Part shown: positions 16,581-24,079 of the stretch, piece by piece | How the letters are laid out: every line of letters starts with the position of its first letter | Numbering within the stretch: the stretch's first letter is position 1 | From: Streptococcus respiraculi | GTDB taxonomy: Bacteria; Bacillota; Bacilli; Lactobacillales; Streptococcaceae | Length of the DNA stretch: 64,000 bases | Direction: 5' to 3' | Assembly (NCBI RefSeq): GCF_003595525.1 | Contig: NZ_CP022680.1 | Span: 1,328,001-1,392,000 of the forward strand | Program-made: the position numbers and the translations under genes | Notes under the pieces: model-generated | The model's database searches: none | What the model was told of the DNA's origin: nothing | The model's input: the letters and a program-made list of their open reading frames with translations, nothing else

Positions 16581-17760
16581 GTGTAATCTGATGAAAGACG
16601 ACTTGCCAGACTTCGTGACGGCGCCAGAGGGAGGTGTGGACCATATCGCCAATTTCAAAGGTGACAAGTTTTGATTTTTGACTGATAGAGACCATTTGGA
16701 AATTGGTCAGATGGGTGGACTGGACTTGGTGGTGTTGGAGCATTTCTTCTTTGTTGAGAGAGCGTCCTTTTTCGTCAATTAGGAGATAATTATTCTCAAT
16801 CAGGTCTTGATAGCCTTTTTCATGCGCTTGAATTTCTGATTCAAGGCGGTAGAGCTTGTCAAAGACATGCTCATACATTTCATCGTGAGGAATTTCAGAC
16901 GGCTCTACATGGATATCCACATCGAAAACTCCATGCTTTAAAATCAAGAGTTGTTCAACCTGTTCGGTCACCTTATGACTCTCATAGACCGACAAATCAG
17001 GGTTCATTTCAAGGACAATGTCGAGATAGATATTGGCTCCGTAGGTTCTGCCACGTTGGGATTTGACGGCGCTAATCTTGGGCAGCTTTAGAATATCTGT
17101 TTCATACTTATGGAGCAATTCCTCATCAAAACCATCTGACAGGGTGAAGAAACTCTCCATGAAAATCCCGTAGGCTGTTTTTAAGATGAAGAAGGTAATG
17201 ATAATGGCTGCAATTTTATCAATAATCGGAAATTGAAAGGCCGCTGCAAAAACAGCAATGGAAGTTCCGATTGAGGTCATGGCATCTGACAGATTGTCCT
17301 TGGCAGTTGCCTCCAAAGCCTTTGACCGCACCTTTTTTGCTAAGCCTTTGTTGTAGAGATAGACCGCAAGCATGACGATAGCAGAGATGACTCCAACGAT
17401 TGCCCCCATAACGTCAATTTCAACGACTTCCTTACTGAGGAGCTTTTGAATAGTGCTATGGAGAACTTGAAAACCAACGACAAACATGATGAAAGAAGTA
17501 ATGAGACTTGCTAGATCTTCCATTTTCCAATGGCCAAATTTATGGTCGGTATCCGCAGGCTTCTGTGCCATTCTCAGCCCAATCAGCACCGCGATATTGC
17601 CGATAATATCTGAAATGTTGTTAAAGGCATCCGCCGTGAGGGCGTCCGAGTGAAAGAGGGAGCCAGCTGCTAGCTTTGCGCCTGATAAGACTACATAGGC
17701 GATAATTGATAAGATAGCCCCGCGCTCCGCCAGTTTCAAATTATGTGCTTGTTGGTCCAT
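16567..17760 (-). CDS. mntE: Cation diffusion facilitator, probable manganese exporter MntE
   Basis: A 397-residue CDF transporter with six TM helices and a long cytoplasmic C-terminus (from about residue 210). Metal site residues are seen as AFNNISD in TM2 and DNLSD in TM5. The Asn-Asp/Asp-Asp arrangement is the Mn-type site described for pneumococcal MntE rather than the His-containing Zn site. The conserved DHKFGHWKMEDLASLI loop matches MntE as I remember it. The extended C-terminal region after the usual 300-residue CDF core is also shared with MntE. It would protect against manganese excess by proton-coupled efflux. It is single-gene, convergent to mtlD. Confidence 0.85.
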   Translation of the reverse strand: MDQQAHNLKLAERGAILSIIAYVVLSGAKLAAGSLFHSDALTADAFNNISDIIGNIAVLIGLRMAQKPADTDHKFGHWKMEDLASLITSFIMFVVGFQVLHSTIQKLLSKEVVEIDVMGAIVGVISAIVMLAVYLYNKGLAKKVRSKALEATAKDNLSDAMTSIGTSIAVFAAAFQFPIIDKIAAIIITFFILKTAYGIFMESFFTLSDGFDEELLHKYETDILKLPKISAVKSQRGRTYGANIYLDIVLEMNPDLSVYESHKVTEQVEQLLILKHGVFDVDIHVEPSEIPHDEMYEHVFDKLYRLESEIQAHEKGYQDLIENNYLLIDEKGRSLNKEEMLQHHQVQSTHLTNFQMVSISQKSKLVTFEIGDMVHTSLWRRHEVWQVVFHQITQKRN

Positions 17761-17820
17761 AATCCCTCCTTTGTACTTGCTTCATTGTAGCAGAATGAAC
17801 GAAAATTTTCAAGGGAAGGA

Positions 17821-17845
17821 AAAAGAGCTAGGAGCTAGCTCTTTT
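17821..17845. terminator. Bidirectional terminator after the PadR operon
   Basis: AAAAGAGCTAG and CTAGCTCTTTT form a perfect 11-bp stem with a GAG loop. The minus-strand side continues into TTTTTCC, suiting the minus-strand PadR-DUF1700-DUF4097 operon that ends at 17861. Confidence 0.8.
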
Positions 17846-17860
17846 GAATGACAGTCTTTC

Positions 17861-18724
17861 CTATTTCACCCGAATATCACCTGTATTTGTTTCAAGAATG
17901 AGGCGATTCTGGGAGTTGGGTTGGTTTTGGAAGTGATTGGATACGCTACCGAGGTCTGTGTTTGCTTCAATGTTGACAGCTGTTTTAGGATTGAGTTGCA
18001 GGTCAATGTTGCCGATGTCCGTAAAGATGCTATTTTGCCCAGTTAGGCTGAGGTTGGTTGCGGTAATATCTCCTGTATTTAAGCTAATAGAGCTTTTGTT
18101 CAACAGGCTAGAGCCTTCTTTGACATTTGGGAGAGCTAGGCTGACATCTGCCAGTTGAATTTCTCCTGCATCGACATCTAAATGGAGTGTACCGATGTTG
18201 ACGTTACTTAGTTTGACAGGGCCAATATTAACAGTTAGTTCGGCAGTATCAATGGTAACGTTTTTAAGATCAATATCTCCTATATCAACAAGCCCTTTCA
18301 GTTCTTTTAGGCTTGTTCCCTTAGGCACTTCAAGGCGGGGGATGCGCTCTTCAAGCCAATTTTGCTGACTAAGATGTAGAACGATATCAAGTAGACCGTC
18401 CGTATTGATGAACGAATTCGGCTGATTATCGTTGATTGTCAGTTGTTTATCTTTTAATCGGTAGTTTACAGAAGCAAATTGATCTTTCAGGTAGTGATAG
18501 TAACTCAGATGAAATTGCCTATCTTTTGACGGAGCGATAATGATACTCGTTTGAATATCAAGCGACTCTACTTTGTCAAAGTCAATGGTTTCTAATCTTC
18601 GACTGAGAGCGACTTCTTGTTTCAGATTCTTCCAACCGCCTAGTAGAAAGCCTGCACCTGCAAGGCTGAGTCCGACAAAGAGAAGAGTTAGACAGGTTTT
18701 GGTAAAACGGTTAAATGATTTCAT
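17861..18724 (-). CDS. DUF4097-type beta-helix envelope protein
   Basis: A 287-residue protein with one N-terminal TM/signal anchor (about residues 10-29) and an extracellular region of repeated short beta strands. These recur every ~20 residues (for example VDIGDIDLKNV, VNIGPVKLSNVNIG, VDAGEIQLADV, NTGDITATNLSL, DIGNIDLQL), the pattern of DUF4097/putative adhesin domains. Such proteins are commonly encoded after PadR and DUF1700 genes and respond to envelope stress. The start overlaps the upstream DUF1700 gene by 14 nt. The molecular function is unknown; LiaX-like sensing of the cell surface is an analogy only. Confidence 0.85.
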   Translation of the reverse strand: MKSFNRFTKTCLTLLFVGLSLAGAGFLLGGWKNLKQEVALSRRLETIDFDKVESLDIQTSIIIAPSKDRQFHLSYYHYLKDQFASVNYRLKDKQLTINDNQPNSFINTDGLLDIVLHLSQQNWLEERIPRLEVPKGTSLKELKGLVDIGDIDLKNVTIDTAELTVNIGPVKLSNVNIGTLHLDVDAGEIQLADVSLALPNVKEGSSLLNKSSISLNTGDITATNLSLTGQNSIFTDIGNIDLQLNPKTAVNIEANTDLGSVSNHFQNQPNSQNRLILETNTGDIRVK

Positions 18725-19295
18725 AGCGGTTTCTCCTAATAACTTTTTCTTGCATCAAGTGAACAAGGGCAAGGACAGCCTTTGTTCCAAGAATAATTGT
18801 CATATGTGTACCAAGAAGCCCTAGAGGAATAGCGACTAGTCCAAGCCCAATAAAGAGGAGTGAGTTACTCCAGGCAATTGAAAGAACCTGAAAAGCTGTA
18901 AAGATAAATTCGATGCCTAAAGCAATAGCACTAATCCATATAGAAGCAAGGACCAACAAGAAACTGAAAACGAGTATAATCGCAGTTAGAAAGAGAGCTA
19001 AGAGGGTCAGAGCTAAAGGAAAGGCTAAAGGAGCTGCTAGGATACTGAGTATTACAATGAGAATGGTATTGCGAGGTGTAGCAGTTCCTGCTTCGGTCTT
19101 TTTCTCATAGAGCTGGTCGAGGATTTCTCGTGCAGCCTGCTTAGGACTTCCTAACTCAGCAATGACCTGTGCCTCGTTTTCTAATCCAGCTTCGTCAAAG
19201 TATTCATTAAAATGTTCCATGGCCTCTTGATAATCCTCTGCTGGCAAGCGTTTAAGATATTTCTGTAATTGAGTGATATAGTCGCTGCGTGTCAT
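18711..19295 (-). CDS. DUF1700 (HAAS-type) membrane protein
   Basis: A 194-residue protein. The N-terminal cytoplasmic helical domain begins MTRSDYITQLQKYLKRLP and contains EYFDEAGLENEAQVIAELG, the classic DUF1700/HAAS domain found next to PadR regulators. Three to four TM helices follow (about residues 75-185). It overlaps the PadR gene by 4 nt (ATGA) and the DUF4097 gene by 14 nt, so translation is coupled. It presumably links membrane state to the PadR regulator or to the downstream DUF4097 protein, by analogy with similar operons. Confidence 0.9.
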   Translation of the reverse strand: MTRSDYITQLQKYLKRLPAEDYQEAMEHFNEYFDEAGLENEAQVIAELGSPKQAAREILDQLYEKKTEAGTATPRNTILIVILSILAAPLAFPLALTLLALFLTAIILVFSFLLVLASIWISAIALGIEFIFTAFQVLSIAWSNSLLFIGLGLVAIPLGLLGTHMTIILGTKAVLALVHLMQEKVIRRNRYEII

Positions 19296-19609
19296 TTACG
19301 TAAGCTCCCTTCTATAATACCGTCTATATTGTCCTTGTATTCCGTCCATTCGGTTTGCAAAAAGGTAATCTGCTTGCGACCTTGGTCGGTAATTTTGTAA
19401 TATTTGCGCTTGCGACCTTGAAATTCCTGAGAATAGGTCGTTACAAAAGCTGCTTTTTCGAGTTTTTTCAGAATGGGATATAAGGTTGATTCCTTAATAT
19501 CCGCTACAATCTTAATGGTCTGACTGATTTCATATCCGTAGGAGTCATGTTTTTCGACAATCGATAGAATCAGAAATTCAATTAAGACAGAGGAAACAGG
19601 ATAGTACAT
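19292..19609 (-). CDS. PadR-family transcriptional regulator
   Basis: A 105-residue winged-helix repressor. LIEFLILSIVEKHDSYGYEI starts the HTH, and KESTLYPILKKLEKAAFV is the recognition helix/wing region, both diagnostic of PadR. GRKRKYYKITDQGRKQI forms the wing and start of the dimerisation helix. It is the first gene of a three-gene minus-strand operon and is likely to repress its own operon. Two AT-rich near-palindromes lie directly upstream (19625-19649 and 19685-19703). A start at the ATG at 19609 is supported by the GAGGTGA SD on the minus strand just upstream. Confidence 0.92.
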   Translation of the reverse strand: MYYPVSSVLIEFLILSIVEKHDSYGYEISQTIKIVADIKESTLYPILKKLEKAAFVTTYSQEFQGRKRKYYKITDQGRKQITFLQTEWTEYKDNIDGIIEGSLRK

Positions 19610-19624
19610 AAATGTTCACCTCTC

Positions 19625-19649
19625 TTATATATAAATATTTTATATATAA
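19625..19649. promoter_or_regulatory. Candidate PadR operator 1 (25-nt near-palindrome)
   Basis: A TTATATATAA arm and its complement surround an ATATT centre, with only the centre deviating from symmetry. It lies 15 nt upstream of the padR start codon, where a repressor could block the promoter. Confidence 0.55.
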
Positions 19650-19684
19650 ATTATATACATATAGATACTCCTTGTCAAGGATAA

Positions 19685-19703
19685 TATATAAAAATTTTAT
19701 ATA
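19685..19703. promoter_or_regulatory. Candidate PadR operator 2 (AT-rich near-palindrome)
   Basis: TATATAAAAATTTTATATA is a 19-nt near-palindrome resembling operator 1 (TATATA arms around an A/T core), about 55 nt further upstream. A paired operator for an autoregulated PadR is inferred. Confidence 0.5.
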
Positions 19704-19706
19704 AAA

Positions 19707-19734
19707 AACCAAGCACCGTAAAAGCTGCTTGGTT
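19707..19734 (-). terminator. Minus-strand intrinsic terminator
   Basis: AACCAAGCA and TGCTTGGTT form a perfect 9-bp stem with a 10-nt loop. The T run follows only in minus-strand orientation (TTTTTTATA), so it ends transcripts coming leftward from the XRE/antitoxin side and insulates the PadR operon. Confidence 0.7.
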
Positions 19735-19839
19735 CAGTATTTCATCATCAGTATACATTGTTGTTGAGAAGTTGCTGGTATTCATCTTCCTCACAACCTT
19801 ATTTTTTTCGAAAGAGACATGGAGCATTTATTTTTTTGC

Positions 19840-19868
19840 TTGTTCATCTGTGTAAAATGTAGTATAAT
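19840..19868 (+). promoter_or_regulatory. Promoter of the holin-like toxin mRNA
   Basis: TTGTTC (19840-19845), a 17-nt spacer and TATAAT (19863-19868) form a strong consensus promoter. It would start a mRNA near 19875 with a ~90-nt leader. The leader's GCTCCT can pair with the GGGAGC that overlaps the toxin SD. Confidence 0.75.
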
Positions 19869-19917
19869 AATCAAGTAGAAAAGTGAGACGGTTGCTCCTT
19901 ATTCTGTAAGGTAGGTG

Positions 19918-19965
19918 ATGTCTATGGACAGTTCATCAAAATCTAACAGAGAGGAGGGAGCCTGA
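19918..19965 (+). CDS. Possible 15-codon leader peptide upstream of the toxin
   Basis: ATG at 19918 opens a short frame (MSMDSSSKSNREEGA) behind a GTAGGTG SD-like stretch. It ends at a TGA 1 nt before the TTG toxin start. Its last codons contain the toxin SD (GAGGAGGGAG). Translation of this frame could open or mask the toxin start (coupling). There is no evidence beyond position and spacing; it may simply be leader RNA. Confidence 0.35.
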   Translation: MSMDSSSKSNREEGA

Positions 19966-19966
19966 G

Positions 19967-20104
19967 TTGTCAACGTTCGAAGTATTGACGCTTTTATTGG
20001 TGACGGGTAACTTTGTTATCTCATTAGTAAAGCTCATTTTGGAACTTATCAAAACAACAAAAAATAACCGTCCAAACTTTGGCGAGTTAACGGTTATTTT
20101 TTAA
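19967..20104 (+). CDS. Putative holin-like type I toxin (45 aa)
   Basis: A frame starting with TTG behind GAGGAGGGAG encodes a 45-residue peptide beginning STFEVLTLLLVTGNFVISL, followed by a charged tail (KTTKNNRPNFGELTVIF). One N-terminal TM helix preceded by a TFE-type start is the pattern of the small 'putative holin-like toxin' (TxpA/BsrG-like) family. The gene has its own consensus promoter, a structured leader, and a convergent antisense promoter at its 3' side. It ends inside a bidirectional terminator. Overproduction would be expected to damage the membrane. Too short for standard calling; family assignment is by eye. Confidence 0.7.
   Translation: MSTFEVLTLLLVTGNFVISLVKLILELIKTTKNNRPNFGELTVIF
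20061..20100. terminator. Bidirectional terminator inside the toxin 3' end
   Basis: AAAATAACCGT (20061-20071) and ACGGTTATTTT (20090-20100) form a perfect 11-bp stem flanked by A and T runs, giving termination in either direction. The toxin stop codon follows it directly. Confidence 0.75.
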
Positions 20105-20143
20105 CTTTTAAAAACGAGTCACCGTCTTTAACGGTTCTACGTT

Positions 20144-20172
20144 GGAGCTGAGTTATTACTCAGCTCCTTTTC
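20144..20172 (+). terminator. Second plus-strand terminator of the toxin locus
   Basis: GGAGCTGAGT and ACTCAGCTCC form a perfect 10-bp stem with a TATT loop followed by TTTTCT. On the minus strand the same hairpin would form the 5' end of the antitoxin RNA. Confidence 0.8.
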
Positions 20173-20179
20173 TATTGCT

Positions 20180-20207
20180 ATTATATCATTTTATAGGGAA
20201 ATTGCAA
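20180..20207 (-). promoter_or_regulatory. Promoter of the antitoxin RNA
   Basis: On the minus strand TTGCAA (20202-20207) and TATAAT (20180-20185) are separated by 16 nt. It faces the toxin promoter from the opposite side, about 310 nt away. Confidence 0.65.
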
Positions 20208-20246
20208 GTGCAAGGGTACACTATTTTTGACAGATGGCTGATTCAG

Positions 20247-20888
20247 CTATTTCATCAGTAGAACGACTAGTTTGTCAAAATCGATTGTCGTTGTAAAGGT
20301 TCCTGTTTGAAGTTCAAGGCTGTTTTCGTGGACAGCTGTCACTTGGCTAAAGAGGTAGTGATTGCCACCCCAGAATTGGTCAGTATTCGTGTAGGCTTTG
20401 CATCTACCGAGAGAAATGTGGTTGCAGGGAGTGTAGTCTTTTTCCTTTTTGACGAGAATATCCAGGCAGCGCCGGAGATTAAAGTAGCCGTAGCGTTGCC
20501 GTTTTTCAAAGCAGACCATATCTTGATAGATCCCAACAATTTTGACATTTCGCAGAACTTGGTACCACATCGTATTAAGGGAAACATCGCAAACCTTTCC
20601 CAGATAGTCTTGAATAGCAAAACTAGACTTTTGCTGAAGAGAAGTTGCGAGGTCGGGAGTGTCTGCCTCTTGCTGGATTGGCAGGTCAATATCTTCTCGA
20701 ACCAGCTGGTCCAAACTGATATCTGCAAAGTCAGCAATTGCAATCAGAATCTGCAGGTCAGGAATCGAAGTCCCGTTTTCCCACTTGGAAACAGACTGGC
20801 GACTGACCGTAAAGGTTTCCGCAAATTGTTCTTGCGACAACTGGTGAATCGTGCGAATGAGACGAATTTTTTCATGTAGTAACATCAT
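20247..20888 (-). CDS. XRE-family helix-turn-helix regulator with unknown C-terminal domain
   Basis: A 213-residue protein. The N-terminal HTH reads LIRTIHQLSQEQFAETFTV then SRQSVSKWENGTSIPDLQ, the Cro/CI (HTH_3) family. The remaining ~140 residues contain two segments (around VKIVGIYQDMVCFEKRQRYGYFNL and ISLGRCKAYTN) that I do not recognise; they may form a small ligand- or protein-binding domain. The ATG at 20888 is chosen because AGGAGG ends 5 nt upstream on the minus strand; a GTG two codons earlier overlaps that SD. It stands alone between the toxin-antitoxin module and pepT. Its target is unknown. Confidence 0.85.
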   Translation of the reverse strand: MMLLHEKIRLIRTIHQLSQEQFAETFTVSRQSVSKWENGTSIPDLQILIAIADFADISLDQLVREDIDLPIQQEADTPDLATSLQQKSSFAIQDYLGKVCDVSLNTMWYQVLRNVKIVGIYQDMVCFEKRQRYGYFNLRRCLDILVKKEKDYTPCNHISLGRCKAYTNTDQFWGGNHYLFSQVTAVHENSLELQTGTFTTTIDFDKLVVLLMK

Positions 20889-20977
20889 TGTCACCTCCTA
20901 ATCCCTACTCTAGCAAACCGTTCAATTCTTGCCAAGAAAGCCCAGTTTACATCTTGCTACTGTTGGTTGCAGTGGGG

Positions 20978-21011
20978 AAAAACGCCCTAATATGCATTGA
21001 AGGGCGTTTTT
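20978..21011. terminator. Bidirectional terminator downstream of pepT
   Basis: AAAAACGCCCT and AGGGCGTTTTT form a perfect 11-bp stem with a 12-nt loop and A/T runs on both sides. It ends the minus-strand HAD-pepT operon. Confidence 0.88.
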
Positions 21012-21023
21012 CGTATCGTATTT

Positions 21024-22244
21024 TTATTGGTGTCCCACAATTCCTAGAATGACATCGACGGCTTTTTCCATGGTTTCAAGGCTGACAAATTCAAAGCGGC
21101 CATGCATATTCTCACCACCTGCAAAGATATTTGGTGTTGGAATACCCATGAAGGAAATTTTTGATCCGTCAGTTCCACCACGAACTGGCTCAATGATTGG
21201 TGTGATATCAAGATTTTCCATAACTTCTTTAGCAATGGTGATTGGTGTCATGTCTTTTTCGATGATTTTCTTCATGTTATAGTATTGGTCATGAAGGTTT
21301 ACGATGACGCGTGGTGTGTCAAAATCTTGGTTCATCTTCTCAGCAATATCCAGCATCAATTGTTTGCGGGCTTTGAAATCAGCTTCTTCAAAATCACGAA
21401 TGATGTATGTGGTCTGTGCTTGATCAACGCTTCCTGACATGTCCATTAAATGGAAGAACCCTTGATAACCATCCGTTTTTTCTGGACGATCTGCTTCTGG
21501 GAGAGCATTATGGAAGTCAATCGCTAACTGGAAGGCATTGATCATTTGATCCTTGGCAGAACCCGGGTGGACGTTGCGTCCGATAAAGTCAATCTTAGCC
21601 CCAGCAGCGCTAAAGGTTTCGTATTGGAGTTCGCCAAGTGGGCCGCCATCCATCGTATAAGCAAAGTCCACATCAAAGTCTTCCACGTCAAACTTGTCTG
21701 CGCCAACTCCGATCTCTTCGTCAGGACCAAATCCGACCCGAATTTCGCAGTGTTTGATGTCAGGATGTGAGACTAAGTATTCAATGGCTGTCATGATTTC
21801 AGCGATTCCTGACTTGTCATCAGAACCAAGCAGGGTTGTTCCGTCAGTTGTAATCAAGGTTTGCCCGTGATAGTTGTTTAATTGCGGAAAATCTTTAGGA
21901 TGTAGCTCAAAACCAGATGTTCCAAGGGCAATCGGATTTCCGTCATAGTTCTCAATAATCTGCGGATTGACACCTTCGGCATTAAAGTCGGCTGTATCCA
22001 TGTGGGCGATAAAGCCAATCTTGCGGGTCAAACTCGGGTCGTTGGCAGGTAGTGTTCCAATGGCAAATCCGTTTGGCAAGTAGTGAACATTTTGAAGTCC
22101 GATGCGTTTCATTTCAGGAAGCAGGATGTTTTGGGCAAATTCAACCTGATTTTGCGTACTAGGTGTGGTAGTGGACATCTCATCAGAACGTGTATTTTCT
22201 TTTACGTAGATAAGAAAGCGGTCTAAAAGAGTAGGGTATTTCAT
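21024..22244 (-). CDS. pepT: Peptidase T (tripeptide aminopeptidase, M20B)
   Basis: A 406-residue zinc metallopeptidase that removes the N-terminal residue of tripeptides in the cytoplasm. Metal ligands are visible in [11 protein letters not shown] (His), [14 protein letters not shown] (bridging Asp), [11 protein letters not shown] (catalytic Glu pair) and [10 protein letters not shown] (Asp). A final His lies in [14 protein letters not shown] near the C-terminus. The dimerisation/lid domain contains [15 protein letters not shown]. Length and order match PepT. It is the second gene of an operon with the HAD phosphatase, 10 nt downstream of it, with a GGAGAA SD. Confidence 0.96.
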   Translation of the reverse strand: MKYPTLLDRFLIYVKENTRSDEMSTTTPSTQNQVEFAQNILLPEMKRIGLQNVHYLPNGFAIGTLPANDPSLTRKIGFIAHMDTADFNAEGVNPQIIENYDGNPIALGTSGFELHPKDFPQLNNYHGQTLITTDGTTLLGSDDKSGIAEIMTAIEYLVSHPDIKHCEIRVGFGPDEEIGVGADKFDVEDFDVDFAYTMDGGPLGELQYETFSAAGAKIDFIGRNVHPGSAKDQMINAFQLAIDFHNALPEADRPEKTDGYQGFFHLMDMSGSVDQAQTTYIIRDFEEADFKARKQLMLDIAEKMNQDFDTPRVIVNLHDQYYNMKKIIEKDMTPITIAKEVMENLDITPIIEPVRGGTDGSKISFMGIPTPNIFAGGENMHGRFEFVSLETMEKAVDVILGIVGHQ

Positions 22245-22254
22245 GTTTATTCTC

Positions 22255-23070
22255 CTATTTCGTTAAAATGTGCTTGTAAATGGCTTTGGCTACGCCGTCT
22301 TGGTCATTGGTATCTGTAACATCATCTGCAAAAGATTTGACGAGATCGCTGGCGTTACCCATGGCAATACTCAATCCTGCAAATTCCAGCATTTCAATGT
22401 CATTGTTGGCATCTCCCATCGCCATGATTTCCTCTGGTAAAATCTGGAGGTGCTCTGCTAATTTCTTCAAGGCAGAAGCCTTATTGGTTCCTGTTGGCAA
22501 GATTTCAAGCAGGACATCTTGGGAGCGGACAACGTCAAAGTCCTTGCTAAGTGCTGATGTGTATTTGCTTTCAAAAGTATCAGTGGCACTTTGTGTACCG
22601 ACAAACATGGCTTGGAAGAGATGGCGGCTTTGGTTGGTCGCATCTTCCATGCTTAAAATGCTAGGCTCTACAAATACAAGATTCGCATCCATGCGTGAGA
22701 ATTCATTTGGCTCGTCTTCAAGAACATAGTAGTGTTCCTCATCAAACAAGGTCAATTGCATCTCGCTTTTTGAAATGAAAGTTGCAAGGTATTTGATTTG
22801 TTCAGGGGATAACTCAGTCCAGTCAATCAGCTTCCAGTCGCTTGTCTGGTGGGTTGAACAACCATTATTGACAATGACATACTCATTTTCCGCATCAAGA
22901 CCCAGCTGGTCAAAGTAGGGCTTCACTCCGGTTAGCATCCGCCCAGTGCAAAGAACCAGCTTAACACCACTCTCCACAGCCCGATGAATCGCTTCAATCT
23001 GGGGCTCTGTCAACTGCTTCTGACTCGTCAACAATGTCCCATCCATATCCAGGGCAAGTAATTTAATCAT
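22255..23070 (-). CDS. Cof-type HAD-IIB sugar-phosphate phosphatase
   Basis: A 271-residue hydrolase starting [14 protein letters not shown], with the HAD nucleophile Asp at residue 8. LCTGRML is motif II, and [15 protein letters not shown] is motif IV. The cap insertion between motifs II and III and the SIAMGNASD ending are typical of Cof/YidA-like phosphatases, which act on sugar phosphates and cofactor intermediates; the exact substrate cannot be told. The start is the ATG at 23070, preceded by GGAGGAA on the minus strand. Upstream in-frame extensions run through the terminator-like repeats and are not credible. It is co-transcribed with pepT from an extended -10 promoter at 23099-23107. 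Confidence 0.9.
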   Translation of the reverse strand: MIKLLALDMDGTLLTSQKQLTEPQIEAIHRAVESGVKLVLCTGRMLTGVKPYFDQLGLDAENEYVIVNNGCSTHQTSDWKLIDWTELSPEQIKYLATFISKSEMQLTLFDEEHYYVLEDEPNEFSRMDANLVFVEPSILSMEDATNQSRHLFQAMFVGTQSATDTFESKYTSALSKDFDVVRSQDVLLEILPTGTNKASALKKLAEHLQILPEEIMAMGDANNDIEMLEFAGLSIAMGNASDLVKSFADDVTDTNDQDGVAKAIYKHILTK

Positions 23071-23098
23071 ACATTCCTCCTCTAGTATTCTATAGACT

Positions 23099-23107
23099 AG
23101 TATAGCA
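23099..23107 (-). promoter_or_regulatory. Extended -10 promoter of the HAD-pepT operon
   Basis: On the minus strand TGcTATACT lies 28 nt before the HAD start codon. No -35 consensus is seen; the upstream side is occupied by a terminator-like hairpin. Confidence 0.6.
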
Positions 23108-23108
23108 T

Positions 23109-23246
23109 AAAAAAACAGCCCAGTGGGCTGTTTTTTCACGAGCCTAGAAATTATAGAGCGAGGTAAGGTCCATCGGACTGTTTTTCCCTCGCCTAGAAAT
23201 AGCAAAGCGAGGTTGGTTGAAGTGGGCTGTTTTTTCACGAGCCTAG
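23109..23246. repeat. Three tandem terminator-like hairpin repeats
   Basis: An AAAAAACAGCCCA/TGGGCTGTTTTTT hairpin (23109-23136) is followed by CACGAGCCTAGA. The same block GTGGGCTGTTTTTTCACGAG plus CCTAGA recurs exactly at 23220-23246. A diverged middle copy (GACTGTTTTTCCCTCGCCTAG) lies at 23177-23197. Between them are arms such as CCTCGC and GCGAGG that can pair. The cluster separates the HAD promoter from the decayed region. Confidence 0.7.
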
Positions 23247-23387
23247 ACCTAACATCTACAGTTGAGAAGATGGGGGAAGTGGGATATAATAGTTTTACAA
23301 TAGGTTGCTTCTATCAGATAAATGCTAGATTATTTATGAACGCAATGAGGTTAGACATATTTCCTTAAAGATAAGTGAGATTGCACA

Positions 23388-23816
23388 ATGAGAGAACTAT
23401 ATCCCTTAGCACAACAATGGCTTTCGCTGCTGATGAAAGCGTATTTTAATGGTAAGCAAATAATAGATGACAATCAAAATATTTTAGTAATTGTAGTGAT
23501 GAATCAGTTATGGAACAGCGCAAGATATTTCAAACGTAAAAAGAGACGGAGAATTCTTGATTAGAGGTGTATAATACCGATTGAAGTTGATAATGTGACT
23601 CTTAAATGGTTGACTTCAAGGTTCAAATGTCCTAGAATTAGGCTCTTACTAAGTGAGGTACATCACCTTTTTTTGAATGCAAGTAGGGACGTTACAAAAA
23701 TAGGGTTATCTATTAGTAAGAAGAATGAATATTATTTAATAATATCTAAAGAGCTAAGCATGTCGATTTACGCTGAATCTGTCTGTATACAACAGGTTGA
23801 AGGGATTGGTAGTTGA
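23388..23816 (+). pseudogene. Gene of unknown function interrupted by an in-frame TAG
   Basis: A 58-codon frame from ATG 23388 ends at TAG 23562-23564. The same reading frame then continues without interruption for another 83 codons to TAG 23816. Read through, it would be a ~142-residue protein starting MRELYPLAQQWLSLLMKAYF and ending CIQQVEGIGS. I do not recognise the family. The second half has the alternating polar/hydrophobic pattern of a folded domain (for example IGLSISKKNEYYLIISKEL). The simplest reading is a nonsense-mutated gene in a decaying accessory region. The SD is weak. Confidence 0.5.
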
Positions 23817-23838
23817 TATGATAAAATAGGTGGTTAAT

Positions 23839-23979
23839 ATGAAATATGATGATGTTAAACAAAGATTATTCGCTATCATTACTAGCTATATTGATGATAG
23901 CAGTCTACGAGAAAGGCTTCTTGAACAAGCATGTACCGAGCAGTCAATAAGAGGAGTTTTATTGTGTCATCTACTATAG
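23839..23979 (+). CDS. Small hypothetical protein (46 aa), possibly truncated
   Basis: ATG 23839 follows an AGGTGG SD and opens a 46-codon frame, MKYDDVKQRLFAIITSYIDD followed by SSLRERLLEQACTEQSIRG. It is predicted helical and has no recognised family. It starts 22 nt after the broken gene upstream and would be in the same transcript. It may be a real short helical protein or the surviving N-terminus of a longer one; the DNA after it has no coherent frame. Confidence 0.35.
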   Translation: MKYDDVKQRLFAIITSYIDDSSLRERLLEQACTEQSIRGVLLCHLL

Positions 23980-24079
23980 CAGAGCAGAGGTATTACGGTT
24001 TAACTAATAATTCGGCTATAATTATTCCGAGAAGACTACCATTACCTAAAAAATAACGGAATGATGGAGAGAAATAAAT

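Larger units (their letters stand above)
20055..20174 (-). ncRNA. Predicted antisense antitoxin RNA of the type I module
   Basis: A minus-strand promoter (-35 TTGCAA at 20202-20207, 16-nt spacer, -10 at 20180-20185) would start an RNA near 20173. Its 5' end would be the GGAGCTGAGT/ACTCAGCTCC hairpin. It would run antisense to the 3' part of the toxin mRNA and stop at the AAAATAACCGT/ACGGTTATTTT hairpin with its T run on this strand (about 20055). A ~115-nt convergent RNA sharing a bidirectional terminator with the toxin is the layout of Fst/RNAII and TxpA/RatA-like systems. The RNA itself is inferred. Confidence 0.6.

Noticed and set aside
20307..20879. 190-codon plus-strand frame opposite the XRE regulator
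   Set aside because: The minus-strand frame has a clear HTH, SD and codon pattern; the plus frame has neither SD nor recognisable domain.
22255..23238. Longer version of the HAD phosphatase starting at 23238
   Set aside because: The extra 56 residues are translations of the terminator-like repeats; the Asp motif belongs at the N-terminus and a GGAGGAA SD precedes 23070.
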